This document shows positions 18,051 through 24,865 of a DNA stretch of 64,000 bases, in pieces (within the stretch, counting starts at the first letter, position 1; the number at the start of each line of letters is the position of its first letter). A model generated the notes under the pieces. The model had not been told where the DNA came from. It saw only the letters and a list, made by a program, of their open reading frames with translations, and made no database searches. A program made the position numbers and the translations under genes. The stretch is from contig NZ_JQNA01000002.1 in NCBI RefSeq assembly GCF_000745015.1, positions 1,674,001 through 1,738,000 of the forward strand, given 5' to 3'. Source of the DNA: Burkholderia sp. 9120. GTDB lineage: Bacteria > Pseudomonadota > Gammaproteobacteria > Burkholderiales > Burkholderiaceae.

Positions 18051-19655
18051 TCACGGGCAGCGGCCGTAGTTGTCGTTGAACCTCACAATGTCGTCCTCAC
18101 CGAGATAGGTGCCGGACTGGACTTCAATGATTTCGAGCGGCACCTTGCCCGGGTTTTCGAGCCGGTGGCGGGTGCCGAGTGGAATGAAGGTCGATTCGTT
18201 TTCGCTCAGCAGGAACGTCTCTTCGCCACGCGTGACGAGCGCCGTGCCGCGCACCACGACCCAGTGTTCGGCGCGGTGGTGATGCAGTTGCAGCGACAGT
18301 TGCGCGCCCGGTGAGACGACGATGCGCTTGACCTGGAAGCGCTCGCCGTGATCGATCGAATCGTAGAAACCCCACGGGCGACGGACCTTGCGATGCGCGT
18401 CGGCTTCGGGCGCGTGCTGCGCCTTGATGCGCGACACCAGCCCCTTGACGTCCTGCACGTGCGAGCGGTCGACTACCAGCACGGCATCGGCGGTTTCGAC
18501 CACCACGACGTTGGTAGTGCCGACGCAGGCGACCAGCCGGCCTTCGGAGTGCGCATAGCTCGACACCGCACCTTCGAACGTCACGCGACCGCGCCCGGCG
18601 TTGCCGTTGGCGTCTTTGTCCATCGCGGCCCAGACGGCGTCCCACGAACCGAGGTCGGACCAGCCCGCGTCGAGTTTGACGACGACGCCGGAGGGATTCG
18701 ACGGTGCGGTTGTGCTGGCACTTGCGGTCGGGTTCGCGGTGATGTCGCTCACGTTCGAGCCGTCCGCCGATTCCGTTGCGGGCGCATCGGTCTCGGTCAG
18801 CCGTTCCATCACCGCGTAGTCGATCGAATCGGCCGGTGCGCTCAGAAACGCTTCCAGCAACGGACGGAAATACGCGCCGTCCGTCTTGCCGCCGGTGAAG
18901 GCGCGCTCGCACGCCGAATGCATGTCCGGCTGCAAACGCTTCAGCGTGTCGAGCCACACACTAGCCCGCACGATGAAGATGCCGCTGTTCCACCAGTAGG
19001 TTCCCGCCGCCACGTATTGCGCCGCGATTTCTTCCGCGGGCTTCTCGACGAAACCGTCGATCGCGTGGCTGCCGTCGCCCAATGCAGCGCCGATACGGAT
19101 ATAACCAAAGCCGGTATCGGGCCGCGTCGGCGGCACCCCCAGCGTGGCGATCGCGCCTTGCTCCGCGTAGCGCGCCGCGCTTTCCAGCGCGCCCTGCAAC
19201 GCGGCGATATCCGCAATCGAATGATCCGCCGGCATCACGATCAGAATCGCGTCGTCGCCGTCCGCGCACGCAAGCGAGGCCGCCAAGGTCAACGCGGGCG
19301 CCGTATCGCGGCGCGCCGGTTCGACCACCAGCCGTGCTTCGACGCCGTTGGCGTGCAGTTGCTCGGCGATCACGAAGCGGTGTTCCTCACCGCACACGAT
19401 GATCGGCGCAGCGTCGACCTTCCAGCCGGACGGAAAGCCGTTCATGCGACGCGCGGTGGCTTGCAGCAGCGAATCGGAACCGACCACGTCGATCAACTGC
19501 TTCGGATAGTTCTCGCGCGACACGGGCCACAACCGCGTGCCCGAACCACCGGCGAGAATCACCGGGACGATGCGCGCACAACGCGCTCCGGCCGCTTCGG
19601 TAACTGCACCGTTCGGCCCGGCCGACGCAGCGCTCACAACTCCCTGGGTCAACAT
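18051..19655 (-). CDS. manC: Mannose-1-phosphate guanylyltransferase / mannose-6-phosphate isomerase
   Basis: This 534-residue type II bifunctional enzyme makes GDP-mannose. The N-terminal nucleotidyltransferase has LAGGSGTRLWP (residues 34-44) and PKQL. A FVEKP motif sits mid-protein. The C-terminal cupin isomerase domain carries LQLHHHRAEHWVVVRG and LGTRHRLENPG. It is longer than the usual 470-500 residues because of a roughly 22-residue N-terminal extension and an Ala/Thr/Ser-rich insertion just before the KLDAGWSDLGSWDA motif (about 18660-18800 on the DNA). An AAGGA site lies before the ATG. It is the first gene of the minus-strand EPS operon and supplies gmd. A short hairpin (18023-18052) overlaps the stop codon. 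Confidence 0.95.
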   Translation of the reverse strand: MLTQGVVSAASAGPNGAVTEAAGARCARIVPVILAGGSGTRLWPVSRENYPKQLIDVVGSDSLLQATARRMNGFPSGWKVDAAPIIVCGEEHRFVIAEQLHANGVEARLVVEPARRDTAPALTLAASLACADGDDAILIVMPADHSIADIAALQGALESAARYAEQGAIATLGVPPTRPDTGFGYIRIGAALGDGSHAIDGFVEKPAEEIAAQYVAAGTYWWNSGIFIVRASVWLDTLKRLQPDMHSACERAFTGGKTDGAYFRPLLEAFLSAPADSIDYAVMERLTETDAPATESADGSNVSDITANPTASASTTAPSNPSGVVVKLDAGWSDLGSWDAVWAAMDKDANGNAGRGRVTFEGAVSSYAHSEGRLVACVGTTNVVVVETADAVLVVDRSHVQDVKGLVSRIKAQHAPEADAHRKVRRPWGFYDSIDHGERFQVKRIVVSPGAQLSLQLHHHRAEHWVVVRGTALVTRGEETFLLSENESTFIPLGTRHRLENPGKVPLEIIEVQSGTYLGEDDIVRFNDNYGRCP

Positions 19656-19686
19656 AGTTCCAATCCTTATCGTTCTCTAAAATCGA

Positions 19687-19701
19687 CGGAAATACTTTCC
19701 G
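19687..19701. promoter_or_regulatory. Palindrome in the EPS operon promoter region
   Basis: A perfect 6-3-6 inverted repeat (CGGAAA-TAC-TTTCCG) lies 32 bp upstream of the manC start codon, in the 88-bp gap between manC and the AraC-type regulator gene. It could be an operator for the EPS operon. No binding protein can be assigned. Confidence 0.35.
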
Positions 19702-19743
19702 CAGGCCACGCGACGCGCGGCCTTGTGGCTGGCCTTGTCTGCG

Positions 19744-20757
19744 CTATTCGCCGACCATGCGGCGGCTTTGAATCCGGAACTCGGTGGGAGAAATTCTCAT
19801 CCGCTTGCGGAACACTTTCGCGAGGCGGTCACCGTTGCCCATGCCGGTGCGCCGCGCAATCTTGTCGACCGGCAATTCCGATTCGGTCAGCAGACTGCAG
19901 GTCACCGCAAGGCGTTCGTGCAACAGAAAACTCGAGGGCGTGATGCCCATTTCCATCTTGAAGCGACGTAGAAAGTTGCGTTCGCTCATCGCGGCGAATT
20001 GCGCGGCGTCGGCGATCGAAATGGACTGCTGGCAGTTTTCCTGCAGCCAGCGAGCCGCCGCGCGGACCTTGTCGCCGGGGCTCAGGCCGCCGTCTTCGCC
20101 GAGCAGCGGCGCGAGGTTCGAGCAGGAATCGGCGAGCAGGCGTTCGGCCACCGTGCGCGCCGCACCGCCGCCCAGATCGCGTTTGATCATGGCGAGCGCG
20201 CTGCGCATCGATTCGAGGCGGTCGCCGGCGTCGGCGTTGGGGTTTGCGTTGGTGCTGGCGTTCGTGCCGGATTCTGTTGGACGCGTGGTGGCCGATTGCT
20301 GGCCGAATTCGCCGCTCTCTTTGCCGTCGGGCAGGTAAGCGGCGTCGAGTAACGCGCGCCCTTCGGCGATCGGCCGGATCATGCCGGTGTTGCGGCGCAC
20401 CCGGCGCAACCAGGCGATCAGGCGTTCGTCGCCGGCGGCAGCGAAGGCGCCTTTGCCACCCGCCACGTACAACGCATCGAAGCCGCCGTAATGCCTCGCG
20501 TCGAGCCCGTCGGTCCAGACCCGCAGCGCGGACGACGAAGTCACCATGCCGCCGTCGGCCGACAGGAACGACACGTCGTACAGCCAGCCGCCAGAGCCGG
20601 ACGAAGCCAGTTCGTTCGCCACCTGAAACACCTCGGCAACGACGCCCGCGCCTTGCAGCGAACAGTCGTTGAACATCAGTATCGCGATGCGACGCATTCC
20701 CTTGTTCGGAGCGTGCACCCAGCGCAGCATTGCAGACTCGAGACTCGCGCAGGTCAT
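19744..20757 (-). CDS. AraC-family regulator with N-terminal DJ-1/PfpI-like domain
   Basis: The protein is 337 residues from the ATG at 20757, which has GAGG 7 bp upstream; ATGs at 20763 and 20772 are alternatives. The N-terminal half (RRIAILMFNDCSLQGAGVVAEVFQVAN, then FDALYVAGGKGAF) is a class I glutamine-amidotransferase-like fold used by GlxA-type regulators. The C-terminus has the two AraC helix-turn-helix units (SIADAAQFAAMSERNFLRRF and VDKIARRTGMGNGDRLAKVF). It sits immediately upstream of manC on the same strand and faces away from the glycosidase gene at 21547, so control of the EPS operon is likely but inferred. A spacer rich in Thr/Asn/Ser separates the two domains. Confidence 0.9.
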   Translation of the reverse strand: MTCASLESAMLRWVHAPNKGMRRIAILMFNDCSLQGAGVVAEVFQVANELASSGSGGWLYDVSFLSADGGMVTSSSALRVWTDGLDARHYGGFDALYVAGGKGAFAAAGDERLIAWLRRVRRNTGMIRPIAEGRALLDAAYLPDGKESGEFGQQSATTRPTESGTNASTNANPNADAGDRLESMRSALAMIKRDLGGGAARTVAERLLADSCSNLAPLLGEDGGLSPGDKVRAAARWLQENCQQSISIADAAQFAAMSERNFLRRFKMEMGITPSSFLLHERLAVTCSLLTESELPVDKIARRTGMGNGDRLAKVFRKRMRISPTEFRIQSRRMVGE

Positions 20758-20772
20758 AGTCATCCTCGTCAT

Positions 20773-21546
20773 AAAACGGATCTACTTTTCACCTTGAACG
20801 GCCACACAGAGAGGCCGGCTCTGTGCAGTGCATCATAGTCACCGTAAATCAAGCATTTAGCCGCCATGACCGATAGAGCAGACATGTTGGCGTGCGAATG
20901 GGGTGACCAGCCAGTGATTTTCGGAACAATTCTTCCCGGTCCGAATTTTCAGCGAATTAATTGCCGATTCGACATATGAAAGAATTGGCGTTCTGCGAAT
21001 GTTAATGCAAATAAAAACGCCATTTCGTTCGCCAGCACACATACGGCAACCACTCGAAATACCGAAGCTACAATTTATTTTCAACCGACATTTGACCGTT
21101 TTGAAGCCGTTTTTTCTTGTGATAAATGATCAGCGAGTACAATTTGCTTTACTGCTTCAGCATTCGCCTGCCTGACGCCAATTCGACTTTCTTCTGACGA
21201 TACGAACAGGGAACCGCATTAACGAAAAGCATCGCCTAATATAAGCACTTCACAGCGCTGCAAAATTATTTAATTGGTTGTTATTGGATCGGCTGAATAT
21301 AAAAGCGACGATTAATGTTTCAAACGTGAAACACGGTAAAAAGACTGCTTTAACGAACCCGGCAATAGACGGGCCAATGGCGGAATGTGTCGGCTGCAAG
21401 ACGGTACATTTCCGCCAGGGGATTGCGGAAATACACTATGTTGTTTGCGCAACACCTCGACGCGCGAAGCCGGTCGAGGCGGGTTCGACCTGGTGCGCTA
21501 GCAGTCCGCCGACGAATTCGCGCACGAAGAACCAGACGGGGAACAC
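20773..21546. promoter_or_regulatory. AT-rich intergenic region before the secreted glycosidase gene
   Basis: These 774 bp are clearly poorer in GC than the neighbours, most strongly from about 20880 to 21330. I see no convincing gene; short open frames on both strands lack coding features. The region contains a perfect palindrome at 21316-21333. It probably holds the promoters of the AraC-type regulator (minus) and the glycosidase (plus), and could bind an H-NS-like silencer. Confidence 0.45.
21316..21333. promoter_or_regulatory. Perfect palindrome, possible operator
   Basis: TGTTTCA-AACG-TGAAACA is a 7-4-7 inverted repeat, 213 bp upstream of the glycosidase start at 21547 within the AT-rich leader. 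Its symmetry fits a dimeric DNA-binding protein. I do not recognise the regulator. There is no T-tract, so it is not an ordinary terminator. Confidence 0.4.
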
Positions 21547-23853
21547 ATGTCGAACGGATGCGAAGATCGCGCGCGGCGAACGCTCGCCAGCGCCTGGGGC
21601 ACTCATGGACGGGCCTTGCGTGCGGCTACCTCGATGGCGGCTGTCATGCTGTCTATGTTCTGCGCAGTGCAGTGCAGCGCGTCCGGCGCAGCGCCGGACG
21701 CCAACATCGCGAAGGCCGGGGAGAAAGCCGAGTTCAGCGCCGACGGCAGGAAGTGGGCCACGTGCGCGGCGGAAAACGGCGTCTGCCGATTCGGCGGCAC
21801 GCGCGACGTGCTGTACGGCACGCCCGAACAGCACGTCGTGAAATCTTTTTCAGGCAGTGCCGACTGCAATAACGGCGTGTTCGGCGATCCGGCGCCCGGT
21901 GCCGACAAGCGCTGCGCGGTCGCGCTCACGGAGCGTCGCGCGGACGCGGCGGGCAGCAATGCGTCTGCTTCAGTCAGCGACCGAAGCACGACGCTGGCCA
22001 GCTCACCCGCCGTCGCGGCAACCGAACTGAAAGCGCCGCCCGGCCAGGGCCTGCGCTGTTCCGCGCCGACCTCGCAAGTCAGCACGACAGCCGACGGCGC
22101 ATTGCTCGAAGCCGACACACCGAGCGACGGCACGCGCCTGTTCGCTGTCACGCGGCCGTTCGCGCTGGTGTTCGTCACGCGCCCGACGCAAGCCGACACG
22201 CTTGTCTGGCAGATGCGCGATAGCTGGAACGCCGTGCGCGCCAGCGGACGCTTCGCCGTGCCGGCGGGCGCGACGCTCTCTACACTGAGTTGCGCGTCCA
22301 CGGTAGCCGGCTACTTCGCGGTCTCCGCGTCGCTGGAACGCGCGCATGGACAACTCGAATCGCGCGGCACGCGTCCCGCCGGTATCGCAACGTTCGGCGT
22401 GCTGCCCGACACCGCGTCCGCGCTGCCCGCAGTGCGCTTTCCCGCTGAAGATCTGCATCGCTTCGGCGGCCAGGGCACCGCCTATCTCGCGCCGGGACAG
22501 CATTGCTGCGACGGCGACGGCTACCGTCCGGTCTATACCGCGCTCGGCTTGTCGTGGGTCAACGACAACCGCAACTGGTACGTCGAAGAGCCGAAGCAAA
22601 GCGGCACGTTCAATGTCGCGACGAAACAGCTCACGCCGTTCTTTCAGCGCGGCGACATCATGCGGCTGATCCAGCTCGACGGCATTCCGGCGTGGGCGAG
22701 TCCGACCGGCAAAGAAACGCACAGCTACGCGCCGACGTCGCTCGCGCAAATGAAGGAATACATGACGCGCGTCGGCGCTGAATCGAACCGCGTACGCACG
22801 ACCTATTTCCCGCAGCAGCGCGACAACTACTATCAGGTGACGTGGGAGCCGGACGCCGACGGCGGCTTGCCGTGGCGCGACAGCGACGCAAATTTCATCG
22901 CCATGTACAAGGCGGTATGGGAAGGCATCCACCAGACCGATCCGCATGCGGTGGTGATGGGGCTCACGTATTCGTCGGTGCAGGGCAACGTCAAGTGGAT
23001 GCGCCGGCTCGGACCGCAAGGCATTGGCCGCTATATGGATGGCATGTCGATTCACGGCTATTACGACATCGGCACGTCGCCGTCGCATCCGCCCGAACGC
23101 GTCGCCGACCCCGGCAATCGGGGCACCGTGTCCGGCGCGCTGCCCGCCGCGATGCGCGCGCTGCGCCACGAGATGCGTTTGTATCTGAAGCCCGGCGCGC
23201 CGCTGTTCGTGACGGAGACCGGCATCAGCTACGACATCGGCGAGTCGTACGGCAAGAACACGCCCAGCGCGAACGTTTTGTACGCGCAGGCCGCGGTGGT
23301 GGCGCGCACGCATCTGATCCTGCTCGGCGAAGGCGCGGACATGAGCTATATCTTCTACCTCGCAGATATGCCGGACGCCGCGCCCGGCTACGGGATCTTC
23401 TTCGAACTCGATCATCCCTCCGGCGCCTACGGCCCGGCGCGGATCAGCCCGAAACCCGCCGCGCTCGCGGTGGCCGCGATGACGCGAATCATTGATGGCA
23501 CCAGCACGCTCGGACCGCTCAAGGCCTTGCCCGAGGGCGTTTATGCGTATGCATTCCAGCGGCTCGGCGGCGGCAGGATCGTGACGGCCCTCTGGACCCA
23601 CGACAACGACGCCTGGAACGCCAGGTCCGGGTTCGACGCGAACCGCAGCGTGGACTACCGGTTGCGGGTCGACGCGCCCGGCACCGCGGGCAACGTGAGC
23701 GCGTTCGACATGATGGGCAACGTGACCAGCTTGCCGTACCGCGACGGCGTGGTGAGTCTGAAACTGTCGCCCGCGCCGCTCTATGTGGTGTCCGGCAATG
23801 CGAGCGTATTCAAGGACGCAGTGACCACGCCGGAGGGCTACGTGGCGCGTTAG
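21547..23853 (+). CDS. Exported clan GH-A-type glycoside hydrolase-like protein
   Basis: This 768-residue protein has a long n-region and a hydrophobic signal (about residues 28-43). A cysteine-bearing module (62-124, with WATCAAENGVCRFGG and NGVFGDPAPG) follows, then a second small beta-rich module (about 165-265). The TIM-barrel-like domain runs from about 300 to 680, and a C-terminal beta domain ends it. In the barrel, VTWEPD (Glu434) and VTETG (Glu557), 123 residues apart, look like the acid/base and nucleophile of clan A glycosidases, and SIHGYYD (His503) lies between. A GGGG site precedes the ATG. It is a paralogue of the lipoprotein at 29248-31194. Hydrolysis or trimming of the EPS is the likely role. 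I cannot name the GH family. Confidence 0.82.
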   Translation: MSNGCEDRARRTLASAWGTHGRALRAATSMAAVMLSMFCAVQCSASGAAPDANIAKAGEKAEFSADGRKWATCAAENGVCRFGGTRDVLYGTPEQHVVKSFSGSADCNNGVFGDPAPGADKRCAVALTERRADAAGSNASASVSDRSTTLASSPAVAATELKAPPGQGLRCSAPTSQVSTTADGALLEADTPSDGTRLFAVTRPFALVFVTRPTQADTLVWQMRDSWNAVRASGRFAVPAGATLSTLSCASTVAGYFAVSASLERAHGQLESRGTRPAGIATFGVLPDTASALPAVRFPAEDLHRFGGQGTAYLAPGQHCCDGDGYRPVYTALGLSWVNDNRNWYVEEPKQSGTFNVATKQLTPFFQRGDIMRLIQLDGIPAWASPTGKETHSYAPTSLAQMKEYMTRVGAESNRVRTTYFPQQRDNYYQVTWEPDADGGLPWRDSDANFIAMYKAVWEGIHQTDPHAVVMGLTYSSVQGNVKWMRRLGPQGIGRYMDGMSIHGYYDIGTSPSHPPERVADPGNRGTVSGALPAAMRALRHEMRLYLKPGAPLFVTETGISYDIGESYGKNTPSANVLYAQAAVVARTHLILLGEGADMSYIFYLADMPDAAPGYGIFFELDHPSGAYGPARISPKPAALAVAAMTRIIDGTSTLGPLKALPEGVYAYAFQRLGGGRIVTALWTHDNDAWNARSGFDANRSVDYRLRVDAPGTAGNVSAFDMMGNVTSLPYRDGVVSLKLSPAPLYVVSGNASVFKDAVTTPEGYVAR

Positions 23854-23972
23854 AGGCGCGATCCGATGGTAGTTCGTCGTGATATGACAGGGCCGATGAT
23901 GATTGGCGCACACAGCATTCGCGCGGTCACGGGTTAGCATGAATCTCGATACGCAGAAGCGGACGCCTCGCT

Positions 23973-24119
23973 ATGAACGGCCTTGCATGGACCTTGCTGG
24001 TGCTGGCTGCGATGGTCGGCGCGTTTCTGTTCGCGACGATCGGCGCGGTGTTGCTCGCGCTGTTCCTGGCGAGCGTGACGAGCCGGCTGACTAAAAACGA
24101 TGAGCATCGCGACTATTAG
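23973..24119 (+). CDS. Small single-pass membrane protein
   Basis: A 48-residue frame (MNGLAWTLLVLAAMVGAFLF onward) has one long hydrophobic stretch (residues 4-34) and a short charged tail, SRLTKNDEHRDY. It lies 119 bp after the glycosidase and 117 bp before the Nudix gene on the same strand. The upstream Shine-Dalgarno is weak. The clean split between hydrophobic and charged parts favours a real gene, but the family is unknown to me. Confidence 0.45.
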   Translation: MNGLAWTLLVLAAMVGAFLFATIGAVLLALFLASVTSRLTKNDEHRDY

Positions 24120-24125
24120 TGCTGG

Positions 24126-24161
24126 TGTGGTTGTGACTGTGGCTGTGACTGTGGTTGTGGC
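24126..24161. repeat. Tandem repeat, three 12-bp units
   Basis: Three copies of a unit close to TGTGGYTGTGAC run head to tail just after the stop of the 48-residue membrane protein. They are non-coding and purine/pyrimidine-skewed (almost no A or C on the plus strand). Confidence 0.7.
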
Positions 24162-24236
24162 GACACGTTGACGACGCCTGGCGCCTGAGCCGTACTTAAG
24201 CGATGCCCAAACACCGCCCGTTTTGCCGGAGATCAC

Positions 24237-24689
24237 ATGCTGACCGAGATGGACTTTCTGGACATCGTCCGCCTGACGCCGCTGATCGCGATCGATCTGA
24301 TCGTCAGCGATCACCAGGGCCGCGTGCTGATCGGTCATCGGCGCAACCGGCCGGCGCGCGGTACGTGGTTCGTGCCCGGCGGACGCATCCATAAAGACGA
24401 AACGCTCGACACCGCGTTCGCACGAATCGCCGACGCCGAACTGGGCATTGCCAGATTGAAGCGGTCGGGCGCGCGCTTCGAGGGCGTGTTCGAGCATCAC
24501 TACAGCGACAACTTCGCCGACGAGCCCGACGTCTCGACTCACTACATCGTGCTGGCGTATGCGCTGACGCTCGCCAGCAGCGCGCCGATCGGGCGACCCG
24601 ACCAGCACAGCGGTTATCTCTGGCTCACGCCAGCGGAATTGCTCACGCGCGCCGACGTCCACGAGAACACCAAGGCTTACTTCCGTTAG
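24237..24689 (+). CDS. gmm: GDP-mannose mannosyl hydrolase (Nudix family)
   Basis: This 150-residue protein has the Gmm layout. The Nudix segment GGRIHKDETLDTAFARIADAELG (residues 48-70) departs from the standard box in the way seen in GDP-mannose hydrolases, with RIADAELG replacing REUXEEXG. The N-terminal part has DLIVSDHQGRVLIGHRRN and ARGTWFVPGG. The family hydrolyses GDP-mannose or GDP-glucose to GDP and the sugar and is found in colanic acid loci, where it may set GDP-mannose and GDP-fucose pools. GGAG lies 6 bp before the ATG. The nearby manC, gmd and fcl genes support the assignment. Confidence 0.92.
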   Translation: MLTEMDFLDIVRLTPLIAIDLIVSDHQGRVLIGHRRNRPARGTWFVPGGRIHKDETLDTAFARIADAELGIARLKRSGARFEGVFEHHYSDNFADEPDVSTHYIVLAYALTLASSAPIGRPDQHSGYLWLTPAELLTRADVHENTKAYFR

Positions 24690-24691
24690 CC

Positions 24692-24723
24692 GATTCGCTG
24701 ATTCGCTGATTTGCTGATTCGCC
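24692..24723. repeat. Tandem repeat, four 8-bp units
   Basis: Four near-identical copies of GATTCGCT (third copy GATTTGCT, fourth GATTCGCC) directly follow the stop codon of the Nudix gene. No hairpin with a T-tract is formed, so this is not an obvious terminator. Confidence 0.7.
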
Positions 24724-24865
24724 GTGCAAGCTTTCATCGAGCTGCGCGGTTCGACACCCGCGCTCGCCCACCCGCTCGCGAACTCCTCCCTACTGTGAGT
24801 TCGCCAACGCGCCACGCCATTCCGCTGAAGTATGATTGAGCCCTCCTTCAGGGCATCGAATCATT

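Noticed and set aside
20857..21084. 75-residue frame in the AT-rich leader
   Set aside because: No ribosome site and no recognisable features; AT-rich regulatory DNA is a better explanation.
21316..21333. NifA-type upstream activator site (TGT-N10-ACA)
   Set aside because: The spacing between TGT and ACA is 12, not 10, and no sigma-54 promoter is visible nearby.
22003..23940. Long open antisense frame over the first glycosidase gene
   Set aside because: High GC and strong third-position bias create open frames on the opposite strand. The product is Arg/His-rich with no domain, while the plus-strand protein has a signal peptide and catalytic motifs.
24118..24165. CRISPR-like array in the short tandem repeats
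   Set aside because: Units are 12 bp, contiguous and without spacers; no cas genes are present.
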